The notes under the pieces were generated by a model. The model saw only the letters and a program-made list of their open reading frames with translations. It ran no database searches and was not told the origin of the DNA. Shown piece by piece: positions 23,779-31,456 of a stretch of DNA of 31,706 bases. A program made the position numbers and the translations under genes. Each line of letters opens with the position of its first letter. Within the stretch, counting starts at the first letter, position 1. Origin of the DNA: an uncultured Selenomonas sp. (lineage in GTDB: Bacteria > Bacillota > Negativicutes > Selenomonadales > Selenomonadaceae); NCBI GenBank assembly GCA_905373085.1, contig CAJPRR010000007.1:1-31706 (forward strand), in the 5' to 3' direction.

Positions 23779-24024
23779 TTAATAGTAGTAGCCATCCTCG
23801 TCGTAGGTGCTGCCGTCTGCACCCTCGGCGCTGACGGAGTAGTTGCCGTCCGCATCCACGGCTACGGCAGCGACGTTGCCGTCTTCGTCCGCTACGGCGT
23901 AGACATAGTTGCCGTCCTCGTCATAGCCCTCGTATTCGTACTCGTCTGCCGAAGCGACGCCTGCCGTGCCGAGCATGACGGCACAGGAAGCCATGACAGC
24001 AAAAGTTTTGAACCAGTTTTTCAT
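23779..24024 (-). CDS. Small secreted acidic protein with DxDGN repeats
   Basis: This is an 81-residue protein of unknown function. A signal peptide (KNWFKTFAVMASCAVMLGTAGVASA) probably ends after residue 26, leaving about 55 acidic residues. The mature part holds D-E/A-D-G-N units at residues 35, 46 and 57, an exact period of 11, and a further DEDGY at 75. Tyr and Val fill the positions between. The motif recalls the acidic loop of calcium-binding repeats (DxDxDG) but is shorter. Calcium binding is a guess. A GAAGGAG ribosome site precedes the ATG. Its own promoter (24069-24097) carries a direct-repeat operator candidate and lies just behind the histidine kinase gene. It is therefore probably an output of that two-component system. 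Confidence 0.8.
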   Translation of the reverse strand: MKNWFKTFAVMASCAVMLGTAGVASADEYEYEGYDEDGNYVYAVADEDGNVAAVAVDADGNYSVSAEGADGSTYDEDGYYY

Positions 24025-24068
24025 AAAGAAACATCTCCTTCTTATATGCGTTAGCCTTACTTTTCCCT

Positions 24069-24097
24069 AGTTTAGCAGGTAGACGAATGGTTTTCAA
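24069..24097 (-). promoter_or_regulatory. Promoter of the DxDGN protein gene
   Basis: On the minus strand TTGAAA (24092-24097) and TAAACT (24069-24074) are separated by exactly 17 bp. TGC directly before the -10 gives it extended -10 character. It lies 45 bp from the start codon. The paired 9-bp repeats end 11 bp before this -35. Confidence 0.78.
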
Positions 24098-24108
24098 CAA
24101 ATCGGAAA

Positions 24109-24138
24109 AAAGTGTCGAGAGCTTGCATGAAAGTGGTC
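24109..24138 (-). promoter_or_regulatory. Candidate LytTR operator (direct repeats) upstream of the DxDGN protein
   Basis: Read on the minus strand, GACCACTTT (24130-24138) is followed after 12 bp by CGACACTTT (24109-24117). Nine-base direct repeats with a 12-bp gap are the known layout for LytTR response regulators. The same first half-site, gap and distance to -35 recur at 26478-26507. Confidence 0.72.
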
Positions 24139-24145
24139 ATTTGCC

Positions 24146-25501
24146 TCATTTTTCCATGCGTTCGACCTGCGGCACGTGCAGCAGGATGCTGAACCAGCCG
24201 TCCTTTTGCTCCGTGAAGAACTCGGCGCCGTACTTTTTTGCGAAGAGCAGCAGGGAGCGCGTGCCGTAGCCGTGGCCGGGCAAGGAATCCCTGCTTTTGG
24301 GCAGGCCGTTCGCGGCAAGCAGTACGGGCGTGCTGCGGCGGTTCTCGATGGAGAGGAAGAGGCTGGCGCCCTTTCTGCGTGCGACGAGGCGGATGGCCCG
24401 CTCCGACATTGGCTCTTTCTCTTCGGCATGGATGGCGTTTTCGAAGAGGTTGCAGAGGACGAGCGAGAGGTCGACTTCTGCGATGAAGGAGAAAGGGAGG
24501 TCGATTTTGGCCTCGACGGCGATGTCCTTTTGGCGCGCCTGGCGCACATAGACGGAGAGAGCTGCGTCGATCAGGGGATTGCCGGCGAAGTGCTCGACGC
24601 GCGTCGCGTCGATCTGCTCGCTCATTCTTTGGACGAGCTGCATGGCGGCGTCGTCCTCGCCGCGCGAGATGAGGTCGGCGAGCATCTGTGCGTTGTGCCT
24701 GAGATCGTGGCGTACGATGGCGAGCCGCGCCTGCTTTTCCTGCAGGGTGCGCGTATACTCGCCGATTGAGTTCATGCGCGTCAGGAGCGCGAGGTTTCGC
24801 TCCGTCGTCGCCGCCTGCTGAAGGACGTAATCAAGGCCGCGCCAGGCGGCGAGGGCGATGAATGCGCCGGAGACGAACAGCAGAACGCGAGGGAAGAGGT
24901 AGCGAATGGCGAGGACTTCTGCTGATGTGGAGAAGTAGACGTCGTGCGCGAGCATGAGAAGCGGCAGCGGACAGATGTAGAGCCAGAAGCGGTCGGTGCT
25001 GATCGTGGAAAAGCGCAGGAAGATCTGTCGGAAGAAGGGCTGTACGACGGGCAGGACGGCGAGATAGATCGTGAGATGCAAAGCGCAGTAAGCGGCGAAG
25101 CAGTCAAAGAAGGCGCTTTCCCCGGTGAACGGCAGCACGAGGAGCATCGTGAGCGTTGAGACAGCGCTGCTGAGAATGCACTGCATGCCGAGGATGAAAA
25201 TGTGCTGCGCAGCGTACGGCCGGATCAGGCAGAGGTTCAGCAGGAAGTAGGGCAGGAAGCCAAAGAAGATGTAAAAGATCTTGAACGTATGAAAGCTGTA
25301 GGTCAGGACGCCGAAAGAGAAGAGCAGCAGGGAAGCGGCAAGTTCGGCAAAGAAGATGAAGACATATCCCTGCAGCAGACGCCGTCGCTCCTTCGGCGCA
25401 AGAATGGTGCGAAACGGCAGGTAACGCAGGTAGACGGGCGGCAGGAGCGAGAGGAGGAACAGGAAGGTGCTGAAGATGATGGTGAAACAGTTTTCGTTCA
25501 A
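24146..25501 (-). CDS. GHKL sensor histidine kinase (AgrC/LytS-like)
   Basis: This is a 451-residue membrane sensor kinase. The first about 225 residues hold several hydrophobic segments, six or seven by eye, without an obvious extracytoplasmic domain. A coiled linker follows, then the phosphoacceptor box IVRHDLRHNAQML (His near residue 265), the N-box NLFENAIHA and the G-box GHGYGTRSLLLF. This arrangement is that of GHKL kinases such as AgrC, which pair with LytTR regulators. The start is TTG, with GGAGGG upstream. It is divergent from the LytTR regulator gene across 184 bp. No agrB or agrD-like gene is visible, so the signal is unknown; the polytopic sensor suggests a membrane-accessible ligand. 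Confidence 0.9.
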   Translation of the reverse strand: MNENCFTIIFSTFLFLLSLLPPVYLRYLPFRTILAPKERRRLLQGYVFIFFAELAASLLLFSFGVLTYSFHTFKIFYIFFGFLPYFLLNLCLIRPYAAQHIFILGMQCILSSAVSTLTMLLVLPFTGESAFFDCFAAYCALHLTIYLAVLPVVQPFFRQIFLRFSTISTDRFWLYICPLPLLMLAHDVYFSTSAEVLAIRYLFPRVLLFVSGAFIALAAWRGLDYVLQQAATTERNLALLTRMNSIGEYTRTLQEKQARLAIVRHDLRHNAQMLADLISRGEDDAAMQLVQRMSEQIDATRVEHFAGNPLIDAALSVYVRQARQKDIAVEAKIDLPFSFIAEVDLSLVLCNLFENAIHAEEKEPMSERAIRLVARRKGASLFLSIENRRSTPVLLAANGLPKSRDSLPGHGYGTRSLLLFAKKYGAEFFTEQKDGWFSILLHVPQVERMEK

Positions 25502-25611
25502 GGCAATCCCTCCAGGCCGGTCTCTTAGGAAAGCGCAGATAAAATGAAGTCGTCCAAATCTGTTAACATGGATGTCTGAGTTTATTCGCGATTCCCTTAT
25601 GTATGGTTTTG

Positions 25612-25620
25612 TGGTATTAT
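25612..25620 (+). promoter_or_regulatory. Extended -10 of the response regulator gene
   Basis: TGGTATTAT fits the TGnTATAAT pattern with one mismatch, 65 bp before the regulator start. No clear -35 is seen. The 25502-25685 divergent gap does not contain the GACCACTTT repeats. Confidence 0.5.
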
Positions 25621-25685
25621 ACGATAGAAGTCATGCTTCGTCAAATGAATGACGGAGGCATAAGGAAACAGAAAGGCGGAAAACG

Positions 25686-26417
25686 ATGCGCATTGCCATT
25701 GTCGACGATGAGGAAGAGATGCGCGAAGCCGCGCGGCGGTATCTTGCGAAGATGCTCGCACAATATTGGTCGAAGGAAGCTGCCGTCGTGCAGCTTGACC
25801 TCTTTGATTCCGCTGAAGCGCTTCTGGAGCGCTTCGGCAAGCAGTCGTACGACCTCGTGCTCCTCGACATCTGCATGCCCGGTCTTGACGGCATGGAAGC
25901 GGCGCATCGCTTGCGTGCTGAGAGCGCCGATGCCGGCATCATATTTCTCACGACGAGCGAGGATTATCTGATGGAAGGCTATCGCGTCTTTGCTGACGGT
26001 TATTTCCTCAAGCCGCTGGGAACGGACGATGATGCTTTTCGCGCCGCCCTGCGCCATGTGTTTGCACGCCGCGACCAGTCGGCGTGCGTCCTCAGCGCGG
26101 AATATAATGGCCGCGCCTTGGAGATTCCTTTCCAAAAGATCTTCTATGCGGACATCGAGGGCGGCAGACTGCACATCGTCCTCAAAGAGCGTGATTTCCA
26201 TCTCTCGCGCCCCTTCACCTACGAGTGGAGCGCCGAGCGGCTGCTGCGCGACAAACGCTTCCTTGAGTGCTATCATCGCATCATTGTCAATATGGACAGG
26301 ATCGAACGCATGGAAGAGGGGGTGTTCGTGCTCACGAGCGGCCAGCGTCTGCCGATCAGCCGCAGGCGTCAGGGTGCGGTCAAGGTGGCGTACATGCAAT
26401 ATATGCTGAGTCGGTAG
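25686..26417 (+). CDS. LytTR-family response regulator
   Basis: This is a 243-residue response regulator. The receiver domain (about 1-120) has the acidic pocket IVDDEEE, the phosphoacceptor Asp61 in LVLLDICMPGLDG, LTTS and the KPL lysine. The LytTR DNA-binding domain (about 140-240) shows the family pattern: a beta strand with FYADIEGGRLHIVL, then RPFTYEW, FLECYHRIIVNMDRIERME, and LPISRRR. LytTR domains bind 9-bp direct repeats one helical turn apart in centre, usually with 12-13 bp between. It pairs with the divergent GHKL kinase. Two repeat pairs with just that geometry lie at the outer edges of this two-gene unit, one directly downstream of this gene. The ribosome site (AAAGGCGG) is weak. 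Confidence 0.92.
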   Translation: MRIAIVDDEEEMREAARRYLAKMLAQYWSKEAAVVQLDLFDSAEALLERFGKQSYDLVLLDICMPGLDGMEAAHRLRAESADAGIIFLTTSEDYLMEGYRVFADGYFLKPLGTDDDAFRAALRHVFARRDQSACVLSAEYNGRALEIPFQKIFYADIEGGRLHIVLKERDFHLSRPFTYEWSAERLLRDKRFLECYHRIIVNMDRIERMEEGVFVLTSGQRLPISRRRQGAVKVAYMQYMLSR

Positions 26418-26477
26418 CAGACAGGGATTTTTAGCCTTGCGATGGAAAGTTTTGGGACTTTTCGGCGTTGTTGTCTT

Positions 26478-26507
26478 GACCACTTTTATACAAGAAAAGA
26501 CCACTTT
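26478..26507 (+). promoter_or_regulatory. Candidate LytTR operator (perfect direct repeats) upstream of the lipoprotein operon
   Basis: Two identical 9-mers, GACCACTTT at 26478-26486 and 26499-26507, are separated by exactly 12 bp. The second ends 11 bp before a -35 element. The geometry and sequence match the pair at 24109-24138. The 12-bp gaps also share AT.CAAG. Confidence 0.8.
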
Positions 26508-26518
26508 CTGCATATTCT

Positions 26519-26547
26519 TTGCAGGCGGTGTTTTTTTCTGCCATAAT
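26519..26547 (+). promoter_or_regulatory. Promoter of the lipoprotein operon
   Basis: TTGCAG (26519-26524) and CATAAT (26542-26547) have an exact 17-bp spacer and lie 116 bp before the lipoprotein start. The paired repeats directly upstream suggest activation by the adjacent regulator. Confidence 0.7.
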
Positions 26548-26663
26548 CAGACGCGAAGGAACAAGTGCGAAAAGGACATTCGAGAGCGGGGAAATGCGTC
26601 GACCCGCTTTTCTTCGAGTGCTGCCGCGCTTTTCCGAAAAACAAACGCAAAGGAGAGAGTGAT

Positions 26664-27329
26664 ATGAAAGGGAAGATGATGTTGGCAAAGAGGTTTCTGC
26701 TGCCGTTCATCGCTGTTCTGGCGATGTTCCTCGTCGCGGGCTGCGGCGACAAGCCGAAAGACACGGCGGACAAGGCCGTTCTCGCTTACGCGGAGCTTTA
26801 CGCTTACGGCGACACGGACAAAACCGAGGCGACGGGCTTGACGAAGGAACAGAAGGAGAAGATCAGTGAGGCGCTCCTGACTGAGGTCGATCAGCAGTTC
26901 CAGAGCATGATGCTTTCCGAGGACAATGCGGTCGCTGTCACGAATTACTATATTGCCGATCGCAAGGCGAACATCACGCTCAAGGCGAAGGTCAAGAAGG
27001 ACGACAGCGAGCATCCCGTCGTCGAGCTGACGGCTACGCCGGTCGACAAGGCGGAGTTTGACAAGATCATGCAGACGAACGAGGATCTCGTCGCCTTGGG
27101 TGTTGTCCTCGGTCTTGCACAGCAGCAGGGCGTCGATGTCCGCAACGATCCCTCCTACCAGCAGGGAGCGATGGACGTCTTGCGCAAGTTCATCGACGAG
27201 ATTCCTTACGACGATGAGAAGACGCTCGATGTGCCGTGCGATATGGTGAAGAGCGACGACGGCAAGACGCTGCACTGGGCGCCGAAAGATCCGAAGGCGA
27301 TCCAGAAGTTCCTCGATGGTGAGAAGTAA
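26664..27329 (+). CDS. Lipoprotein of unknown function (DUF5105-like)
   Basis: This is a 221-residue lipoprotein. The signal sequence ends in the lipobox LVAGC, with Cys near residue 26. The mature part is charged, mostly helical at first (ADKAVLAYAELYAYGDTDKTEATGLTKEQKEKI), then mixed. It resembles DUF5105-type lipoproteins of Firmicutes, but that is from memory and weak. The start at 26664 follows AAGGAGAG. The frame is open to 26565, but that extension has no lipoprotein signal. It is the first gene of a three-gene unit behind the repeat-bearing promoter, so it is likely under control of the LytTR regulator. Confidence 0.82.
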   Translation: MKGKMMLAKRFLLPFIAVLAMFLVAGCGDKPKDTADKAVLAYAELYAYGDTDKTEATGLTKEQKEKISEALLTEVDQQFQSMMLSEDNAVAVTNYYIADRKANITLKAKVKKDDSEHPVVELTATPVDKAEFDKIMQTNEDLVALGVVLGLAQQQGVDVRNDPSYQQGAMDVLRKFIDEIPYDDEKTLDVPCDMVKSDDGKTLHWAPKDPKAIQKFLDGEK

Positions 27330-27388
27330 GGAAAGGCGAATCATCCGGCGCGGGCAATAGGAAAAGAAGACTCGAAGGAGGGAATATG

Positions 27389-28174
27389 ATGATGAATCGT
27401 TTTTGCCGCATACTGCGGCAGGCTTTCGCGCTTCTTGTTTTGACGCTGATCTTTGCGGGCGGCAGCGATGATGGAGCAGTGAAAGCGGGACTATGTTTTG
27501 CTGCTGCCCATGATATTGCAGGACTCGAAGACCGCGCCGTCGATATTGATCCGTCGAACGGCAGCGTTTCCGTCACGCTCAGTGAAAGCGAAATGGATCT
27601 CCTCTCGTCGGTGCGCTGCAATCTGCTCTATCTCGATGAAAACGTCGTTATCCACCTCGGCAGCGATGTAAACATCGACGCCGACTGGGACACGGGCGTT
27701 TTCCGTGACAACTTCGGCGGCACATGGCCGATGCTCGACGGACACCCCGTCTACATTGAGATCACCGAAGAGGGCGATGATTACAATCTCTATTCCATCC
27801 CCATCAAGCTCAACGGCGAGGAGTGCATCCTGCAGGTTTCCTACAGCTATGACACACAGAAGTATAGCATCCTCGGCGTACGCCGCGACTCTGAGGAAAA
27901 CGGTATGAGCGATCAGGATCTGATACCCTTGAAGGCGGGCGATATGGTCACGACGATCCATTTCGCGAAGCCCGTTTCCGACGATGCTGAACTTGCTGCC
28001 GTCGAAGCCGAAACCTTCCGAATCGGCAGTCATCCCGTAGTCGAGGACGAAGAACTCGGCGACGGCACGTACGGTTATATGTTTGAGTTCCTTGCTCCGA
28101 CGGGTGAAAGCGCCCTCTCGGAGATCGCCGTATTCAACATCGAGGGCGGGAACATCACGACATTGGCTGAATGA
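27389..28174 (+). CDS. Exported protein of unknown function
   Basis: This is a protein of about 261 residues with an N-terminal hydrophobic signal (FCRILRQAFALLVLTLIFAGG), followed by acidic, strand-rich sequence with several YxxY and D/G turns. No family is recognised. Three consecutive ATG codons (27386, 27389, 27392) follow AAGGAGGG (27375-27382). The second or third gives the better 6-9 bp spacing, and the choice changes one or two residues only. It lies 59 bp after the lipoprotein gene with no terminator between them, so co-transcription is likely. Confidence 0.75.
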   Translation: MMNRFCRILRQAFALLVLTLIFAGGSDDGAVKAGLCFAAAHDIAGLEDRAVDIDPSNGSVSVTLSESEMDLLSSVRCNLLYLDENVVIHLGSDVNIDADWDTGVFRDNFGGTWPMLDGHPVYIEITEEGDDYNLYSIPIKLNGEECILQVSYSYDTQKYSILGVRRDSEENGMSDQDLIPLKAGDMVTTIHFAKPVSDDAELAAVEAETFRIGSHPVVEDEELGDGTYGYMFEFLAPTGESALSEIAVFNIEGGNITTLAE

Positions 28175-28244
28175 GCGGCAGACCTTCTGCCGCCGGCATT
28201 ATTCCAGTATACAAGTCATATAACATCCAAAGGAGAGATTCATC

Positions 28245-28487
28245 ATGAGCAAAAAAAGTCCTATTCTTGGAGCAATTCTCGGTTTCTTCGTCCTCGGTAT
28301 TTTCTACAGCACGGGCTTCAACAAGCAGGGCATCATCGCCGTTGTTGGACTGATTGTCGTCAGCTGGCTTCTCAGTATGCTGGTCAGCCCGTCCGTGTCC
28401 ATAGTTGTTAACCTCGTTGGCGCGTTCCTCGGCTACAAGTGGGCGAAGGATCATAATGCGGCGATCGAGGGCGGCGGTGAGATGTAA
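28245..28487 (+). CDS. Small membrane protein
   Basis: This is an 80-residue inner-membrane protein with hydrophobic segments at about residues 7-22, 28-45 and 47-63, a basic N-terminus (MSKKS) and a short charged tail. A glycine-rich, TM2-like pattern is visible, but no family is recognised with confidence. AAAGGAGAG stands upstream of the ATG. It lies 70 bp after the exported-protein gene and is followed by a terminator, making it the last gene of the presumed LytTR-controlled unit. Confidence 0.78.
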   Translation: MSKKSPILGAILGFFVLGIFYSTGFNKQGIIAVVGLIVVSWLLSMLVSPSVSIVVNLVGAFLGYKWAKDHNAAIEGGGEM

Positions 28488-28583
28488 GGAAACGCGGGGA
28501 TTCGGCTTGCGTCTCTTGGTGCATTTTTGCATCGCTTTGAGCAATCTCGAAGCGGTGTGCCTGTAACAACGTCTTGTCAACGG

Positions 28584-28622
28584 AAAAGCGTGCAGCGGAA
28601 TCAAATCTGCTGCACGCTTTTT
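28584..28622. terminator. Terminator between the small membrane protein gene and the exporter genes
   Basis: A perfect 13-bp inverted repeat, AAAAGCGTGCAGC (28584-28596) with GCTGCACGCTTTT (28610-28622), has A-rich and T-rich ends and can serve both converging genes. Confidence 0.9.
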
Positions 28623-28652
28623 GCATGTTGATTTCATGGGAGCATCGCACCG

Positions 28653-29984
28653 TCAGTCTTCCTGATCGACGAACCTCGATGCGAGCAGCTTCTTTTCCTG
28701 TGCGAGCTTGTTGCGCTGAATCTGCCTTGACCAGAAGATGCTGGGAATGGCGACGCCGATGGCGATGCCGGCGATGATGGTCGCGGCTTCGATGCCGTTT
28801 CTAAGAGCCGCGAGCAAGAGGGGGGTGCTGACCTCGTTGATGTTCAAGAGCGTGAAGAAGAAGCGGTAGAGGAGAACGCCCGGGATCAGCGGGATGGCGG
28901 AGGGAATCGTCAGAACGATGTTCGGCGTGTGAAACCAGTGGATGGCAAAGAGCGCGAGGACGCCGACGAAGGCGGAGGCGAGGAAGGTGCCGGCCGCCTG
29001 GCTCATGCCAAGTTCGAACATACAGATGTTCCGAAGGAGGATCGTGATGATGCCGCCTGTGGAGACGACCCATAGCAGCCGGCGCGGCACGTTGAAAATC
29101 AGGGAGAAGCCGCCGGCGGCGATGGCGGCGGCGAGCGGGTGGTAGAGGTAGATCTCGCCGGGACTGAGGCTCACGGTCGTGAATGAACTGACGTGTCCGA
29201 GGCGCAGGGCTATTGCCATGCCGAATGCCGTGCTGCAGACGATGAGGAGCGTGTCGAACGCCCGCGTCATGCCCGAGGTGATGAAGTGGTTCAGAAGGTC
29301 GTTCGCTGCGTTGATCAGAGGCACGCCGGGCACGATGAAGAGCGTGCAGGCGACGACGGGCAGCATGGGCGTCGCAGACAGACCGAGGTCTTGCAGCAGC
29401 ACGGCGGCGAGCGTCGCAGTAAAGGCGGCGATGGCGATGCCGGCGTAGACGTTGAAGCCGTGCTCGTTGCAGAAGCGACGCGCATAGAAGCCGAGGAAGG
29501 CGCAGACCGCCGTGAGGAAGAAGGCGGCGAGGTCGCAGCCGAAGAGAGCGCACGAGCCGGCGCACGCGAAGCCTGCACCGAGCGCCGTCAAAAAGCCGCT
29601 GTAGGGGGATTTTCGTTTTTCCAGAGCTTCCATCTCGCGCTCGAAAAGTTCAAGCGACCAGGCGTCGCGCATGGCGCGCCAGATCATGCGGCTGACGGCG
29701 GAGAGGACGAGCATGTTCACGCGGTGCGTGCGGCACTTGCTGAAGCGCGTGTAGGTGCGCTCCTCGTCTTTGATGTTGAGCATGATGGTCGTGTAGGCGA
29801 TGTGGCAGCTGACGTTTTCCGCAGGGATGCCCATGTATGCCGCCGTGCGCATGATGTACTGCGAGGTGCGGTCGGAATCGGCGCCGTTTTCCATCATCGT
29901 GCGCGCGACGAGCAGGATCAGATGCATCTTGTAGATGATCTGGGAGAAGGGGTGTGTGAGAACATGTTCTTTCGTGGGTTCCAT
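28653..29984 (-). CDS. ThrE-family threonine/serine exporter (paralogue 1)
   Basis: This is a 443-residue membrane protein of the ThrE family, fusing the two parts often called DUF1212 and DUF3815. The cytoplasmic N-terminal half has the family stretch MMENGADSDRTSQYI and later VNMLVLSAVSRMIWR. The C-terminal half holds about ten hydrophobic segments, with VPGVPLINAANDLLN between them. ThrE proteins export threonine and serine by proton motive force. The substrate here is inferred from the family. The ATG at 29984 has AAGGAG 6 bp upstream. The open frame extends far into the neighbour in a nonsense reading and is ignored. It is a tandem copy of the gene at 30125-31456. Confidence 0.88.
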   Translation of the reverse strand: MEPTKEHVLTHPFSQIIYKMHLILLVARTMMENGADSDRTSQYIMRTAAYMGIPAENVSCHIAYTTIMLNIKDEERTYTRFSKCRTHRVNMLVLSAVSRMIWRAMRDAWSLELFEREMEALEKRKSPYSGFLTALGAGFACAGSCALFGCDLAAFFLTAVCAFLGFYARRFCNEHGFNVYAGIAIAAFTATLAAVLLQDLGLSATPMLPVVACTLFIVPGVPLINAANDLLNHFITSGMTRAFDTLLIVCSTAFGMAIALRLGHVSSFTTVSLSPGEIYLYHPLAAAIAAGGFSLIFNVPRRLLWVVSTGGIITILLRNICMFELGMSQAAGTFLASAFVGVLALFAIHWFHTPNIVLTIPSAIPLIPGVLLYRFFFTLLNINEVSTPLLLAALRNGIEAATIIAGIAIGVAIPSIFWSRQIQRNKLAQEKKLLASRFVDQED

Positions 29985-30086
29985 GGGAGGCTCCTTTCTT
30001 ATAGGCGGACGGCAATGAAAGATGTCCGACAAGTATGCTTTCGGGTTATATTGTGATTGTAGTTTGGAATATTGCGATAATTGATG

Positions 30087-30111
30087 ACGGACTGCCTGAA
30101 AGGCAGTCCGT
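30087..30111. terminator. Strong hairpin between the two ThrE-family genes
   Basis: ACGGACTGCCT (30087-30097) and AGGCAGTCCGT (30101-30111) form an 11-bp perfect stem with a three-base loop, right after the upstream gene's stop at 30125. There is no T-run on either side, so termination may be weak. An mRNA-processing or stabilising hairpin is an alternative. Confidence 0.5.
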
Positions 30112-30124
30112 GTGTCCGTGTTTC

Positions 30125-31456
30125 TCAGTCTTCCTGATCGACGAATCTCGATGCGAGCAGTTTCTTTTCCTGTGCGAGTTTGTTTTTGCGAATTTGGCGC
30201 GACCAGAAGATGTTCGGTATGGCGACGCTGACGGCGATGCTGATGATGATGGTCGCCGCCTCGATGCCGTTTCTGAGGGCGCCCAAGAGGATGTCCGTGC
30301 TGACGTCGTTGATGTTGAGGAGCGTGAAGAGCAGGCGGTAGAGCAGGATGCCGGGGACGAGGGGGATGGCGGACGGCGTCCTGAGGACAACGTTCGGCAC
30401 ATGAAACCAACGCAGGGCGTTGAGCGCGAGGAGTCCGACGACGGCTCCGCCGATGAATGTGCCTGCCGCTTGGCTCAGACCGAGGTCAAACATGCAGATG
30501 TTTCTGAGAAGGATGGTGATGGCGCCGCCGACGGAAACGACCCAGAGGACGCGCTTCGGCACTTTGAAGAGCATGGAGAAGCCGCCGGCGGAGATCGCCG
30601 CAGCGAGCGGGTGGTAGAGGTAGATGTCGCCGGGACTGAGGCTGATGGTCGCAAAATCGGTGACGTGTCCGAGGTGCAGCGCCGCTGCCGTGCCAAACGC
30701 CATCGAGCCGACGATGAGAACGGTGTGAAAGGCGCGTGTGATGCCCGCCATGATGAAGTTGTTGAGCATGTCGTCGGCCGCATTGATCAGCGGCACGCCG
30801 GGCACGAGGAAGAGGGCGCAGGCAACGATGGGGTGCATGGGCGTCGCGGATTGGACGACGCCTTGGGAGAGGGCGGCCAAGGATGTCGCGACGAAGGCGG
30901 CAATGGCGATGCCCGCATAGTTGTTGAAGCCGCGCTCGTTGCAGATCGTGCGTGCGTAGAAGCCGAAGAAGGCGCAGACCGCCGTGACGAAGAAGGCGAT
31001 GAAATCGCCGCCGAAGAGCAGGCACGAGCCGCCGCAGGCGAAGCTTGAGCCGATGGCGGTCGCGAAGGAGGAGTAGGGGCTTTTGCGGCTTTTGATGCGG
31101 TCGAGTTCTTTCTCGAAGCGTTCGAGCGTCCAGTTGTCGCGCATGGCACGCCACATCGTACGACTGACGGCAGCGAGGACGCTCATGCTGACATTGTGCT
31201 TGCGGCATTTCGTGATCTCGGTGTAGGTGTGCTCCTCGTTTTTGACGTTTAAGAGGAGCGTCGTATACATGATGTGGCAGCTGACGTTTTCCGCCGGAAT
31301 GCCCATGTACGCCGCCGCGCGCATGATGTAGCGCGCCGTGCGGTCAGAATCCGCGCCGTTCTCCATCATGAGTCTGCCGACCGTCAGGATCAGGGACATC
31401 TTGTAGGTGATCTTGTAAAACGGATCTTTGAATACTTGTTCAAGGGATGGTTCCAT
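30125..31456 (-). CDS. ThrE-family threonine/serine exporter (paralogue 2)
   Basis: This is a second 443-residue ThrE-family protein of exactly the same length and domain order as the downstream copy: MMENGADSDRTARYIMRAAAYMGIPAENVSCHI, spanning about residues 31-63, then VPGVPLINAADDMLNNF and about ten membrane segments. The last 19 residues (NKLAQEKKLLASRFVDQED) are identical in both. The ribosome site before the ATG at 31456 is weak (AGAGG). The two genes may be co-transcribed, although a hairpin lies between them. Divergence across the rest of the protein suggests an old duplication with different roles or a hetero-oligomer. Confidence 0.88.
   Translation of the reverse strand: MEPSLEQVFKDPFYKITYKMSLILTVGRLMMENGADSDRTARYIMRAAAYMGIPAENVSCHIMYTTLLLNVKNEEHTYTEITKCRKHNVSMSVLAAVSRTMWRAMRDNWTLERFEKELDRIKSRKSPYSSFATAIGSSFACGGSCLLFGGDFIAFFVTAVCAFFGFYARTICNERGFNNYAGIAIAAFVATSLAALSQGVVQSATPMHPIVACALFLVPGVPLINAADDMLNNFIMAGITRAFHTVLIVGSMAFGTAAALHLGHVTDFATISLSPGDIYLYHPLAAAISAGGFSMLFKVPKRVLWVVSVGGAITILLRNICMFDLGLSQAAGTFIGGAVVGLLALNALRWFHVPNVVLRTPSAIPLVPGILLYRLLFTLLNINDVSTDILLGALRNGIEAATIIISIAVSVAIPNIFWSRQIRKNKLAQEKKLLASRFVDQED

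Noticed and set aside
25502..25685. Search for a third GACCACTTT repeat pair in the kinase-regulator divergent gap
   Set aside because: No half-site with acceptable match was found, so autoregulation through this operator is not supported.
23779..26417. An Agr-type quorum-sensing locus
   Set aside because: The GHKL kinase and LytTR regulator fit, but no AgrB-like protease or AgrD-like propeptide exists. The small gene has a Sec signal and repeats, unlike AgrD.
29985..30410. N-terminal extension of ThrE paralogue 1 to 585 residues
   Set aside because: The extra residues are a wrong-frame reading of the neighbouring paralogue (Arg/His/Pro-rich). The ATG at 29984 has a proper ribosome site and the family N-terminus.
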